NCBI RefSeq assembly: GCF_019469165.1
Contig: NZ_CP048263.1
Span: 1,116,001 to 1,180,000, forward strand
Length of the DNA: 64,000 bases
Source of the DNA: Gilliamella sp. ESL0443
GTDB taxonomy: Bacteria > Pseudomonadota > Gammaproteobacteria > Enterobacterales > Orbaceae
Direction: 5' to 3'
The stretch's first letter is position 1. Each line of letters begins with the position of its first letter. Position numbers and translations under genes: made by a program. Below are positions 1-9,708 of the stretch, piece after piece. The notes under the pieces are model-generated. The model made no database searches. It was not told the origin of the DNA and worked only from the letters and a program-made list of their open reading frames with translations.

Positions 1-937
1 AAGGCGGTAATGCTAATTTATCGGTTTCCATGCGAGTATAACCAACTCGATCAGCATTTGTTAATACCGGAACATTGGGTTGATTTGCAAAACAGCCTTG
101 TATAAACCGCCTCGCCCTATCGATAGCCATATAACGATCTTTCTCGCCAAACGTATCGTGATAAAATTTTGGTAAGATATGGAACTCTTTTTGGTTTGTT
201 CCCAAATTATCATAAAAAATTTTCTGCGGTTTACGACGCACCACAAAATCAGAGCCAGAAACGAGTAATTGAGTGGGAACAGTAATGGCGTTGGCATCTT
301 TAACAATTCGATCTGATACCGCATAAAGATCAAGCAATAATCTAACTGAAATAGGTCGAGTAATTAATGAATCTTTATTAAAAGATTCAGCCCGACTAGT
401 ATCATGCGTTAATAAATTCGGTTTGACATAACTATTTACGAAAAAATTTCCTTTTAGATTATACAGTAACTTAAGTCCTGGCACAGCTAATGGTACATAT
501 AACTTAACGCTAAATGCGGGTGATCCTAAAACCAAGGCGCGAATATTTGGCACATAATCATGCACCCAAGCGCTTGCAATTACCGCCCCTACACTTTGAG
601 CGATAATGGCAATATCTTGCATAGTCAAAGAGTATTCCTCAATGATATGCTTAATAAAACAATCAGCATCTTTAATTAGCGTGGCAAAATTGGGAGCATC
701 ACCACGCTCACCTTCTGATTGACCGTTTCCTCTCGCATCCCAAGCAAAAATATGAAAGTCAGGTAAATCAAGTTCATCAGCCAAATGGGCTACTCGTCCA
801 GAGTGTTCATGACCTCGATGAAAAAGTACAATTGCTTTTGAAGTCATTTGATCATTAGTCTCGACAGCTGGCCAATAACGATAGAATAATTGACAACCAT
901 CATGACTAATAAATGTTTTTTGCTGCTGTTCACGCAT
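1..937 (-). CDS. ynbC: alpha/beta hydrolase domain protein, YnbC-like (3' end outside window)
   Basis: The frame is open from an ATG at 937 to the window edge (312 codons), so the C-terminus is missing. It reads as a serine alpha/beta hydrolase: HRGHEHSGR at residues 40-48 (oxyanion-hole region), DARGNGQSEG at 67-76, and a nucleophile elbow AQSVG with Ser115. E. coli YnbC, which sits beside YnbA, is a longer fusion of such a hydrolase with a SAM-dependent methyltransferase. The missing part may therefore carry that second domain, but this cannot be seen here. The start lies 3 bases after the ynbA-like stop, so the two are co-transcribed. A role in phospholipid or lysophospholipid modification is inferred from the neighbour only. 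Confidence 0.8.
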   Translation of the reverse strand, partial: MREQQQKTFISHDGCQLFYRYWPAVETNDQMTSKAIVLFHRGHEHSGRVAHLADELDLPDFHIFAWDARGNGQSEGERGDAPNFATLIKDADCFIKHIIEEYSLTMQDIAIIAQSVGAVIASAWVHDYVPNIRALVLGSPAFSVKLYVPLAVPGLKLLYNLKGNFFVNSYVKPNLLTHDTSRAESFNKDSLITRPISVRLLLDLYAVSDRIVKDANAITVPTQLLVSGSDFVVRRKPQKIFYDNLGTNQKEFHILPKFYHDTFGEKDRYMAIDRARRFIQGCFANQPNVPVLTNADRVGYTRMETDKLALPP

Positions 938-940
938 AAG

Positions 941-1558
941 CTAATCCTTGATACTTGTTGATTCTTGCAATCCCTTTCTAACTCTATTAACTACCGTAAT
1001 TAATAACAAAAAGATAATTAGCCACAATACAGTATTAAGCCAATCAAGTGGTAACAAATAGGTAGAAATGCCTAAACTTATTAGGCTAAAAACAAAAGCC
1101 CGATCACTTTTACCCATGGGGCCATCATAACGTCGTGAGCTACCAATCATCACACCAAGTACTCCAACAAACTCAGTTAAAAAAGATAACAAAACGACTA
1201 AAATAACTAAACTGTTATTGACCTGATTCAATTGAGTAAAGATTAATAGTAATACAGAATCAGAAACCACATCACAAATCTCGTTTAAATAAGAACCAAG
1301 ATTAGATTTTTGGTTATATTCTCTTGCTAGCATACCATCAATCGCATTGAGTGCCATCCGAATAAACATCCATAATGGTATTAACAAAAATAACCATAGA
1401 TGATCTGCAAAATAACCAACGAACATAGCAACTAATATCGACCCAATACAAGCACCTATTGTCACCTGATTGGCAGTTATTTGTGAATCATAGAGCAACT
1501 TCACATAAGGACGAAGCAATGCTTGAAAGCGCGATTTTAATTGATAAATAGAAAACAT
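941..1558 (-). CDS. ynbA: CDP-alcohol phosphatidyltransferase family protein (YnbA-like)
   Basis: The 205-residue integral membrane protein carries the CDP-alcohol phosphotransferase signature: DG at 74-75, AR at 78-79, G88, N92 and D96. Asn replaces the usual third-position Asp, as I recall also for E. coli YnbA, to which the whole sequence is closely similar (for example IRMALNAIDGMLARE). The family transfers a phosphatidyl group from CDP-diacylglycerol to an alcohol at the inner membrane; the alcohol used by YnbA proteins is not known to me. Several hydrophobic segments follow (about 36-70 and 100-195). The YnbC-like hydrolase follows directly on the same strand. The usual ynbB (CDP-diglyceride synthase-like) is not between them. 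Confidence 0.85.
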   Translation of the reverse strand: MFSIYQLKSRFQALLRPYVKLLYDSQITANQVTIGACIGSILVAMFVGYFADHLWLFLLIPLWMFIRMALNAIDGMLAREYNQKSNLGSYLNEICDVVSDSVLLLIFTQLNQVNNSLVILVVLLSFLTEFVGVLGVMIGSSRRYDGPMGKSDRAFVFSLISLGISTYLLPLDWLNTVLWLIIFLLLITVVNRVRKGLQESTSIKD

Positions 1559-1578
1559 TTTCGTCCCTTAATACATAA

Positions 1579-4500
1579 TTAAACAATACGTTGTAATTGA
1601 GTATACTTTAATGAACTCACCATAAAATGCAAACGGTTAAGCACATTAACTTCACCTGCGCCATCATCAAAATCCAAATAAAGCAAATTAAGTTTTGGAT
1701 TAAGGTCACGCATACGTTTCTCTACCCCTTTTGAAACAACATGATTAGCAATACAGCCAAAAGGTTGTAGACTAATCACATTATTAATACCGTGTTGAGC
1801 AAAAGTCATAATACCAGCTGGAATTAACCAACCTTCACCATATTGATTAGCTAAACTAAGAATTTCTTTCGCTTTTGTCGCCATATCACGAATATTGTGG
1901 AATGGTTGATAATATTTAAATCCCGACAAAATCTGATTAGTTTGATCAATGTACTTCTGCGCTACTTTTTCAAAAAAGTGAACAAAATAAGCAACAAAAC
2001 TCTTGTTGATAATATAATTATCAACATTACTATCATAGTTAACAAAAGACTGAGCAAAAAACTCGATCATTGGCGGAATAACCGGTTCTATTCCCTGTTC
2101 AACTAGCCAATCTATGCTATTTTGATTTCCGAAACCGTTATATTTAACGTAAATCTCCCCAACAATTCCAATTTGAGGGCAATCTTTATTTAAGGTTTCG
2201 ATTTGATTGAAATGATCGACAGCTTCTTTTAACAGCAAAAAGATCGCCTTTTTGCCTTTATGTTGATTGATAATTTGTTGTAACTTTCTAATATAAAGTT
2301 CTTTCAACTGATTAGCTTGCTGTCTATATTTTGCTCTAGGCGCAATCGAATAAAACATCTTTGAAATCGAATCGGCAAACAGCATAGCAAAAAAAGTTGT
2401 TGGTAATGTTTTCAGCCAGTTAAGTTTAAAGCCTGGTTGTTCGATTTCATTAATATTACCTGTACTTAGCGACACAATCGGAATATCTTCATAACCATTA
2501 CTAATCATTGCTTTCTTAATTAAAGAGAGATAACTACTCGCCCTGCACTGGCCTCCTGTTTGGGTAATACCGATAGCCACTTCATCACGCTGATATTTAC
2601 CTGAATTTAGCGCTTTAATAATATCTCCAACAATAATCGTTGCTGGATAACAAATCTCATTATTACAATATTTAAGTCCCCACTCGACCGAACTTTTGTC
2701 TGGTTTTGGAAGGATTTCAAGCTTATAGCCAGACAAAGCAAAAATTGGAGGTAACAATGGAGAATAAAAATCTGAAATAAATGGCGCCAATATAGTACGG
2801 CGCTGTTTGTCTTGCTTAGCAAAAATAGTCGTATTTTTACGCTTAACTATTTTTAATGGTTGTTGATGATTCATGCGGATTGATTCAATAATCGAACGCA
2901 AACGCAAACGAACAGATCCTGTTGCAGTGATCTCATCGACACGAATAATCGTACATGTTTTACCTTTGGATTCTAAAATCGCCTTACACTCATCGGTAAC
3001 AATTGCATCAGGACCACACCCAAAAGAGTTAAGTTGCACAAACTGAATATTTTTGGGTTGCTCAGCAACAAAACTTGCTGCTGCATACAATCGATTTGGA
3101 TAACTCCATTGTGAACAGATTTGTAACTCTGGCGATAATCGACTGATTTCACCCAACACGGAATCCTCGGTTATGACATCACAACCTAACGCATTTAAAA
3201 TCTCAGGTGTTTTATGATTTATTAAACTATCGCTATGGTAAGGTCTACCCGCTAAAATAAACACATAACGACCAGTCTCTTTAGCATTATTCAACACCTC
3301 AACAGCTTTTTTATTCAGTGATTGTTTATATTCAGCTTGAGCAACTAGTGCATCTGCAAAAGCCTGACTCGCCACATTTTTAGGAATACCGAGCGACATT
3401 AAATAATTGATACATCCTTTTTTCAGTAACTTCTGATCACTAAAATTAATTACTGGATAATCCAACGGCACATTATATTTCGTCTTTGGATTGATCGCGC
3501 TATTTATCACCTCAGCATAACTACTCACAATCGGACAGTTATAACTATTAATTGCATTATCAAAATGGTCAGACTCAAATACCACCATCGGCATAAAAAT
3601 GCGATCAACCTTCTGCTCGATCAACTCCAAAATATGGCCATGAACAAGTTTGGCAGGAAAACAGATGCTATCTGACATCACGGTACCTGCCCCTTTCTCA
3701 TAAAGATCATATGTCGAATAGGGTGAAAGCGTCACATTTATTCCACTTCTAGTTAACAACGTATGCCAGAATGGAAAATTTTCATATTGCCCTAAAACAC
3801 GAGGGATTCCAATATGGAGTTTAGCGTCAACATTATGCGTATTAGCTCTATCGAATAACAATGCATTCTTATAATCAAACATATTAAATGCATTTTTATT
3901 TTGATGCTGATTATTGCTTAAAAATCGCTCACACTTATTACCGGAATAATAACGTTGACCATTAGCAAAGCGATAAATCATAATATCGCAATTATTCTCA
4001 CACCCCTTACAACGTGAAGGTTTAGCTTTATTATCTTCAGCTTTTTGTAGATTATCTAAGCCAATAAACTGCGAAGGGGTTTGATTATTTATATAATGAT
4101 TTTTCGCAACTAGCGCTGCACCATAAGCCCCCATCAATTCAGGAATATTGGACGTAGCGATTTGAGCACCAGTTAACTGCTCTAAAGCACGAAACACAGC
4201 AGGATTCTTAAAAGTACCACCTTGAACCACAATATGATCGCCAAGCTTGCGCATATCATGAAGCTTAAGCACTTTATGAATCGCATTTTTAATCACCGAA
4301 AAAGCAAGTCCAGCTGAAATATCGCCAACAGTCGCATTTTCACGGAGTGCTTGTTTCACTTTAGAGTTCATAAATACCGTACAACGCGTTCCTAAATCAC
4401 AAGGATTATTGGATTTACACGCTGCATCAGCAAAATCGATAGTATTGGAATTAAGGGATTTAGCAAAAGTCTCAATAAATGAACCACAACCTGACGAACA

Positions 4501-5853
4501 AGCTTCGTTAAGCTCAATATGATTCACTACGCCATTGGCTATAAAAATGGCTTTCATATCTTGACCGCCAATATCCATGATGAAACTCACCTTAGGGTCG
4601 ATATGTTTAGCCGCGGCAAAATGAGCCATTGTCTCAACCAAACCATCATCGATGGCAAAAGCTGCTTTCAACAACTCCTCTCCATAACCAGTAACACCAG
4701 TACGAACAATTACAATCTCTTTACCAGATGCCTCAATCTCATCCTTAAGTACCGTTAACCCTTTAATTAATGCCTTAATTGAATGACCATTATTGGGGGC
4801 ATAATAGGTAAAAAGTAGCTCATCATTCTCACTAATTAGCGTAATCTTAGTAGTTGTTGAACCACTATCGATACCTAAATAAGCGTTTTGCTTTTGATAA
4901 GAGGCTAAAGCTAGGCGAGGAATTTCGATATATTTGCGTTTTTGTTGCCAATCATTAAATGATAGCGACTGGTTAAATAACGGTTTTAAGCGAAAAGATT
5001 GATTGACTTGAATCTTATTTGACGCACTTAGCCTATCAATGAAATCATTGATAGTAAGTTCACTACGTTCAATAGCATGGATTGCCGCTCCCCAAGCCGA
5101 CAATAACGTAGGATGCTCTGTAGTAACAATTTGTTCCTCATTTAACTTTAACGTTTCTAATGCGGCTTTGCCTAAAGTTGGAATAAATGAAAACGGCCCG
5201 CCAATCAGCATCACTTTTGGCACAATATCATAACCACGCGCTAGCGTATTCACTAACTGAATACAAACTGCATGTAGAACAGAGTATGCAATATTTTCTT
5301 TGGAAACATTACGGCTAATTAAATTTTGCACATCGGTTTTCGCAAACACACCGCAACGAGAAGCGATGGGGTAGACTTTATCGTGTTTGGTTGCAAGCAG
5401 GTCAAATTCCTGCACAGGGGTATTAAGTAAAGTTGCCATCTGATCGATAAAGGCACCGGTTCCTCCAGCACAGCTCCCATTCATACGAATATCGGGCGGA
5501 CGATCAGGAAAAAAGAAGATCATCTTACTATCTTCCCCACCGATATCAATTAGAGTTCGCACCTCAGGATATTTTCGTTGTACCACTTCCGATGCTGCTA
5601 CAACTTCCTGAATAAAAGCGATACCGGCCTTCTCAGAAATCCCCATCCCAGCAGAGCCTGTCACCTTAACCGACACAATAGCATCATCACCAATCTGCTG
5701 TTTAATTTCATCTAACAGGGATAAAGCGGTATTAACAATATGGGTGTTATGACGAACATAATTGGTATAAATAAAATTATCCTGTTCATCGAGTACAACA
5801 CACTTAGCTGTTGTAGAACCAACATCCAATCCAAGCCTATATATTTTTGGCAT
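1579..5853 (-). CDS. acyl-CoA dehydratase activase, two fused BadF/HgdC ATPase domains plus DUF2229-type region
   Basis: This giant protein of 1424 residues counts from the ATG at 5853; the frame also runs 7 codons upstream to a TTG. Two ASKHA-fold ATPase domains stand in tandem. The first covers about 5-260, with LDVGSTTAK near the start and cysteines C128 (GSCAGG) and C167 (SRCGVF). The second covers about 325-585, with GIDSGSTTTK, C452 and C491. In HgdC-type activators the equivalent cysteine pairs from two subunits hold a [4Fe-4S] cluster, and ATP hydrolysis drives an electron into a 2-hydroxyacyl-CoA dehydratase. Here one chain could supply both halves. A CxxCxxxC cluster lies at 615-622, followed by DUF2229-like and HgdB-like sequence to the end. 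No dehydratase subunits are in the window, so the partner is unknown. Confidence 0.85.
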   Translation of the reverse strand: MPKIYRLGLDVGSTTAKCVVLDEQDNFIYTNYVRHNTHIVNTALSLLDEIKQQIGDDAIVSVKVTGSAGMGISEKAGIAFIQEVVAASEVVQRKYPEVRTLIDIGGEDSKMIFFFPDRPPDIRMNGSCAGGTGAFIDQMATLLNTPVQEFDLLATKHDKVYPIASRCGVFAKTDVQNLISRNVSKENIAYSVLHAVCIQLVNTLARGYDIVPKVMLIGGPFSFIPTLGKAALETLKLNEEQIVTTEHPTLLSAWGAAIHAIERSELTINDFIDRLSASNKIQVNQSFRLKPLFNQSLSFNDWQQKRKYIEIPRLALASYQKQNAYLGIDSGSTTTKITLISENDELLFTYYAPNNGHSIKALIKGLTVLKDEIEASGKEIVIVRTGVTGYGEELLKAAFAIDDGLVETMAHFAAAKHIDPKVSFIMDIGGQDMKAIFIANGVVNHIELNEACSSGCGSFIETFAKSLNSNTIDFADAACKSNNPCDLGTRCTVFMNSKVKQALRENATVGDISAGLAFSVIKNAIHKVLKLHDMRKLGDHIVVQGGTFKNPAVFRALEQLTGAQIATSNIPELMGAYGAALVAKNHYINNQTPSQFIGLDNLQKAEDNKAKPSRCKGCENNCDIMIYRFANGQRYYSGNKCERFLSNNQHQNKNAFNMFDYKNALLFDRANTHNVDAKLHIGIPRVLGQYENFPFWHTLLTRSGINVTLSPYSTYDLYEKGAGTVMSDSICFPAKLVHGHILELIEQKVDRIFMPMVVFESDHFDNAINSYNCPIVSSYAEVINSAINPKTKYNVPLDYPVINFSDQKLLKKGCINYLMSLGIPKNVASQAFADALVAQAEYKQSLNKKAVEVLNNAKETGRYVFILAGRPYHSDSLINHKTPEILNALGCDVITEDSVLGEISRLSPELQICSQWSYPNRLYAAASFVAEQPKNIQFVQLNSFGCGPDAIVTDECKAILESKGKTCTIIRVDEITATGSVRLRLRSIIESIRMNHQQPLKIVKRKNTTIFAKQDKQRRTILAPFISDFYSPLLPPIFALSGYKLEILPKPDKSSVEWGLKYCNNEICYPATIIVGDIIKALNSGKYQRDEVAIGITQTGGQCRASSYLSLIKKAMISNGYEDIPIVSLSTGNINEIEQPGFKLNWLKTLPTTFFAMLFADSISKMFYSIAPRAKYRQQANQLKELYIRKLQQIINQHKGKKAIFLLLKEAVDHFNQIETLNKDCPQIGIVGEIYVKYNGFGNQNSIDWLVEQGIEPVIPPMIEFFAQSFVNYDSNVDNYIINKSFVAYFVHFFEKVAQKYIDQTNQILSGFKYYQPFHNIRDMATKAKEILSLANQYGEGWLIPAGIMTFAQHGINNVISLQPFGCIANHVVSKGVEKRMRDLNPKLNLLYLDFDDGAGEVNVLNRLHFMVSSLKYTQLQRIV

Positions 5854-6014
5854 AAACAAACTCACATTTTGCAAAATTAGACTTAACCAATAATAGGATT
5901 ATAAATAATTATTATTCTTCTTTTATAAAATTATTATAGCGAAATCTTTCAGATTTTTAATCAATTTGTTAGGGAAATGACATTTTGGATGTTTTGAAGA
6001 GGATCAATATCGAG

Positions 6015-6731
6015 TTATACTTTCTCCAGCCCTTGCTTAGCGATAGCAATTACATTCTTCAGATCGACACCTTGTGCTTTTGCAGCAAAAATACAACCGC
6101 AATAACATTGACGATAAACATCGTACTCCTTACAAAGTTCGATAGAACGCTTATAACCATTATTCTTTTTGAAATCGGAAGGTAAATAATTAACTGAAAA
6201 AATTTCCTGAATTTCGAAACCAAGTTGGTTGATTTTTTGACTATTCTTTTTAGGACTCAGTGTTAACGCACTAGCAAAATAATCAAAGCCCAACTCTTGC
6301 GCCTTAATCGCCGCCAAATCTAACCGCATCTTATAACAAAGATGACACCGCTCACCACCTTCTGGCGCATCACGCAAATGCTCTACCTGTTTAATAAACT
6401 CAGCCGGTTGATAAGGTGCTTCTAAGAACTGCACCTGGTTGCCCGTCTTTTGATTAAAGTCAGCAATAAACTTCTGTTGAATGACACTGCGATACTCATA
6501 TTCCACGCGGGGATGAATATTTGAATTGGCAAAATAGATCGTGATATCAGCATACTGTGCTAAATATTCCAGTACATAAGTACTACATGGTGCACAGCAA
6601 CTATGGATTAACAACTTAGGTCGAGCCGCTGCCAACTGCCAATCAGCAATCACTTCTTTTAAAATTGAATCATAATTCACTTTATTATGAGGATTTAATT
6701 TTTCGAGAATATCTTTGGCGTTGATTAACAT
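6015..6731 (-). CDS. queH: epoxyqueuosine reductase QueH
   Basis: The 238-residue protein of the DUF208 family catalyses the last step of queuosine synthesis, reduction of epoxyqueuosine in the tRNA anticodon wobble position; it is non-homologous to QueG. Visible signatures are the vicinal cysteines C45-C46 with C49 (HSCCAPC), a second pair C129/C132 (GERCHLC) that should bind the iron-sulfur/metal centre, the FANSNIHP segment at 68-75, and a cysteine-rich C-terminus (CYCGC). It reads on the same strand as the activase gene but about 160 bases upstream of it, so it is probably an independent unit. The start ATG at 6731 is the only good candidate. Confidence 0.92.
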   Translation of the reverse strand: MLINAKDILEKLNPHNKVNYDSILKEVIADWQLAAARPKLLIHSCCAPCSTYVLEYLAQYADITIYFANSNIHPRVEYEYRSVIQQKFIADFNQKTGNQVQFLEAPYQPAEFIKQVEHLRDAPEGGERCHLCYKMRLDLAAIKAQELGFDYFASALTLSPKKNSQKINQLGFEIQEIFSVNYLPSDFKKNNGYKRSIELCKEYDVYRQCYCGCIFAAKAQGVDLKNVIAIAKQGLEKV

Positions 6732-6851
6732 TCGTACTCTTTAACGTTTGCTTAAGTAAATAATGGAAAATAAGGCAGCTATAATATAGCGAACTGAAAA
6801 AGCGTTCAAGTTTAAGGCGAAAAGATCGCTTTTTGGAGAAAATTAAAGCTT

Positions 6852-6876
6852 CAAAAACCCCGCTCCTCAACTTTTT
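6852..6876. repeat. 25-bp dispersed repeat, copy 1
   Basis: These 25 bases (core ACCCCGCTCCTCAACTTTTT) recur without mismatch at 15406-15430 in the same orientation. Both copies lie about 100-120 bases upstream of a minus-strand start codon (queH and the panG-like gene). The GC-rich core stands out from the AT-rich surroundings. There is no internal hairpin. Confidence 0.8.
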
Positions 6877-7321
6877 TTTGTGATTATCTCTTCTTATCTC
6901 AACATTACTTTTTAAACACTTAAAAAAAGTTTATGCCCTTTACTTAATTATGTGTTGAAATTTTACTATAGCTAAATCATATTTTAATGGATCAAGTTTG
7001 ATCTTCACACACTGAAATCATATAAAGATAAGCTATCTTTTTACATAATCACTATAAGTATGTAGTGAAAATTTCATCCTTTTATAATTTGGTGATTAAG
7101 ATTTAGTTACTTAGAAAAAAGCATCTTTTTCAAGCACCACTTATAACAAGTTCTCTAGAGAAACGGCAATAAGCAGCTCTAAAATTACCTAATCATTTAA
7201 TTTTTAATCTTAAATATCATAGATTAAAGAAACAATGCACTGACAATGTTGAGTATTATATCAATTAAAATTGATAGCCATTTTTTTAAAACATAATTTC
7301 ATTTTTATCACATAAAGGCGT

Positions 7322-7327
7322 TATAAT
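7322..7327 (+). promoter_or_regulatory. candidate -10 element for the MATE gene
   Basis: A perfect TATAAT hexamer lies 37 bases before the TTG start of the efflux gene. The upstream -35 region is poor (TTTCAT at 7297-7302 with a 19-base spacer), so this is a tentative sigma-70 promoter. Confidence 0.35.
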
Positions 7328-7363
7328 AGCCACAAATTATCGAATAAAACTTTAGGCCTTAAA

Positions 7364-8770
7364 TTGGATGTTCTAAGTCGATTGAAGAATCTTCAACTTT
7401 ATAAAAAACGACGTTCAAACAATGTGCTATTCTGGCGCGAAATATATCCTTTAGCAATGCCAATTCTGATTGAGAATTTGTCTGTCATTTTAATGGGTAT
7501 ATTCAGTACATTTTTAGTAAGTTGGATTGGTAAGGCCGAGATGGCTGCCGTCGGTTTGGCCGAAAGCTTTAATATGATTGTGATGTCCTTTTTTATGGCG
7601 GTTGCGCTCGGAACATCCGTCGTAGTCGCGTTTAGTTTAGGACGACATAATCGTAAAAAAGCAGTAGTAGCAGCAAGACAATCTATTACGCTATTAGTAA
7701 TAATCTCAATTTTACTATTTTTGTTCGTTGAGTTTTCAGGCTATTGGATTGTTGAGATTATTGCCGGTAAGGCTGATCCTGAAGTTAAGGAATTAACACT
7801 AACCTTTCTAAGATTAACCGTTTTAGGTTACCCCGCCCTTGCCTTTATTTTAGTTGGTTGTGGCGCTTTGCGTGGCGCTGGCAATACTAAAATTCCCATG
7901 TATTTAAATATCCTTATGAACATTCTGAATCTATCTATTAGTTATGTACTAATTTATGGTGCTTTCGGTTGGCAAGGACTTGGGTTTATCGGTGCAGGTA
8001 TTGGTTTAACTACATCTCGTTATTGTGGGATGTTTTTTATTTTGTTGGTGTTGACCATCAAACCAAGCCGGGCATTATTTATCCCACTTCGCAGTTATTT
8101 TCATTCATTTAATGGCAAGATACTGATTGATATTTTAGGGATTGGTATTCCGGCTAGTGTTGAGTCGGTGATGTTTAATATTGGAAAATTACTAACGCAA
8201 ACCTTTGTTGCAGGTATGGGCACATCGACTATTGCGGCAAACTTTATCGCGTTTTCAATTGCTGGATTGCTTAATTTGCCAGGTGGAACACTTGGCGCAA
8301 CCTCAACCATAATTGTTGGTAAGCGCATTGGTATGGGGCAAATCTATCAACCAACCCGGCAACTTAAGTATATCTTTCATTTAACCAGTTTATTACTCTG
8401 CTTTTTAGCGTTTTTATCGATTCCATTTGCTGGTTTATTAAGTTCGCTCTATACCGATGATCAGGAAGTTATCGAAATTTCCAAACACTTACTTTGGTTT
8501 AATGCCTTATTTACCCCATTCTGGGCGTCATCCTTTGTTTTGCCATATGGTTTTAAAGGGGCGAAAGATGCTAGCTATACTATGTGGGTCGCTATCGGCA
8601 GTATGTGGATGTGCCGTATTGTAGTAGGCTATATTTTTGGTGTTTATTTCGGCTTTGGTGTGATTGGTGTTTGGTTTGGTATGTTCTTAGATTGGATCAT
8701 ACGAAGCATCTTCTTTTATCATCGACTTATCAGTGGCAAGTGGCTTTGGCGTCATCAAAAGCGAATTTAA
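7364..8770 (+). CDS. MATE family multidrug efflux transporter
   Basis: The 468-residue polytopic membrane protein has the length, twelve-helix pattern and repeat architecture of MATE exporters, which extrude drugs and cationic dyes against Na+ or H+. Typical segments are PLAMPILIENL near residue 28, GAGNTKIPMY near 172, and the second-half repeat beginning with GIGIPASVESVMF. The reading frame begins with TTG at 7364; a GTG 20 codons downstream is an alternative, and no ATG precedes the first helix. A possible -10 box is at 7322-7327. The gene stands alone, with about 220 bases before ompW. Substrate cannot be told from sequence. Confidence 0.88.
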   Translation: MDVLSRLKNLQLYKKRRSNNVLFWREIYPLAMPILIENLSVILMGIFSTFLVSWIGKAEMAAVGLAESFNMIVMSFFMAVALGTSVVVAFSLGRHNRKKAVVAARQSITLLVIISILLFLFVEFSGYWIVEIIAGKADPEVKELTLTFLRLTVLGYPALAFILVGCGALRGAGNTKIPMYLNILMNILNLSISYVLIYGAFGWQGLGFIGAGIGLTTSRYCGMFFILLVLTIKPSRALFIPLRSYFHSFNGKILIDILGIGIPASVESVMFNIGKLLTQTFVAGMGTSTIAANFIAFSIAGLLNLPGGTLGATSTIIVGKRIGMGQIYQPTRQLKYIFHLTSLLLCFLAFLSIPFAGLLSSLYTDDQEVIEISKHLLWFNALFTPFWASSFVLPYGFKGAKDASYTMWVAIGSMWMCRIVVGYIFGVYFGFGVIGVWFGMFLDWIIRSIFFYHRLISGKWLWRHQKRI

Positions 8771-8993
8771 ATCAAATTGACCTATTGAATCTGAATCAAT
8801 TGAACAAAAAGGACTATTAATTAATTCATCAAAAAATCTACCATATCATTACTCATATTATGGTGCTAAGATATTCATCAATACCTTTAGGTTATTGTCA
8901 ATCCTTTAAAGCTTTATATTAAAAAACGGTCTGTTAATGAAGCATATATCACGCTCAGTTAGCAGTTTATATAAATATAATAAGGAGATAAAA

Positions 8994-9665
8994 ATGAGAG
9001 TATCGTCAATTGCTATGCTAGTTACTTTCGGATTAGCAAGCTCAGCCGCTCTGGCGCATAGTGCCGACCAAATTATCATCCGTGGTGGTCCTGTCTATGT
9101 TCATCCTCAAGATAAAAGTGATCATGTTAAAGTGGGTGGTACAAAGAGTGATCTTAAGGCTAAAGCCGATAATGACACGCAACTAGGCCTGAATTTTCAA
9201 TATATGATTACTGATAATTTTGCTGTTGAATTATTAGGTGCCACACCTTTTAGTCATCAAGTTAAACTTGGCGGTGGTAATTCTACTGGTTTATCCGGTG
9301 CTCATTTAGGAAAAATTAAACATTTACCACCAACATTGAGCGCACTGTGGTATCCGCTTGATAGTAGCTACGAGTTCCAACCTTATGTTGGCCTTGGTGT
9401 TAACTATACTTTCTTTTTTGATGAAAAACTTAGTGGTGAAGCTAAGAAAGCAGGCTTTCATGGCTTAGACTTGGATAATTCCTGGGGCTGGGCTGCACAA
9501 GTAGGTGCTGATTATTCTTTAGATGATAATTGGCTGATTAACGCGCAAGTCCGTTATATCGATATTGAAACTAAAGCTAAAACTCATTTAGGTAATACTA
9601 AAGTCACGGCAAAATACGAACTCGATCCTTGGGTTGTAATGCTCGGTGTCGGTTACAAGTTTTAA
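8994..9665 (+). CDS. ompW: OmpW family outer membrane protein
   Basis: The 223-residue OmpW-type eight-stranded barrel begins at the ATG at 8994, which follows a strong AAGGAG site; an in-frame ATG at 8937 lies before that site and is rejected. Residues 1-21 form a signal peptide ending ALA. The mature protein begins with the OmpW pattern IIIRGGPVYV and contains YMITDNFAVELLGATPF and LPPTLSALWYP, and it ends in aromatic YKF as outer-membrane barrels do. OmpW proteins are small hydrophobic-channel porins, often linked to osmotic or oxidative stress and anaerobiosis in other species. A hairpin terminator follows directly. Confidence 0.9.
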   Translation: MRVSSIAMLVTFGLASSAALAHSADQIIIRGGPVYVHPQDKSDHVKVGGTKSDLKAKADNDTQLGLNFQYMITDNFAVELLGATPFSHQVKLGGGNSTGLSGAHLGKIKHLPPTLSALWYPLDSSYEFQPYVGLGVNYTFFFDEKLSGEAKKAGFHGLDLDNSWGWAAQVGADYSLDDNWLINAQVRYIDIETKAKTHLGNTKVTAKYELDPWVVMLGVGYKF

Positions 9666-9670
9666 TCATA

Positions 9671-9698
9671 AAAAAACCTCTCATATGAGAGGTTTTTT
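9671..9698. terminator. bidirectional terminator between ompW and valS
   Basis: A perfect inverted repeat, six A then CCTCTC, ATAT loop, GAGAGG then six T, sits between the convergent ompW and valS stops and has a U-run in either direction. Confidence 0.93.
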
Positions 9699-9708
9699 AT
9701 TGATGTCC

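Larger units (their letters stand above)
6732..7363. other. intergenic region between queH and the MATE gene
   Basis: This 632-base AT-rich stretch separates divergently transcribed queH and the MATE efflux gene. I see no convincing ORF with a ribosome binding site. It holds one copy of a 25-bp repeat (6852-6876) and a TATAAT hexamer (7322-7327) shortly upstream of the MATE gene. Confidence 0.6.

Noticed and set aside
61..333. 90-codon minus-strand ORF at the left edge
   Set aside because: It is an out-of-frame reading of the YnbC-like hydrolase, whose own frame is open through the region.
8937..8993. Upstream in-frame ATG of ompW
   Set aside because: The ribosome binding site is before the ATG at 8994, and only that start gives a proper signal peptide at the N-terminus.
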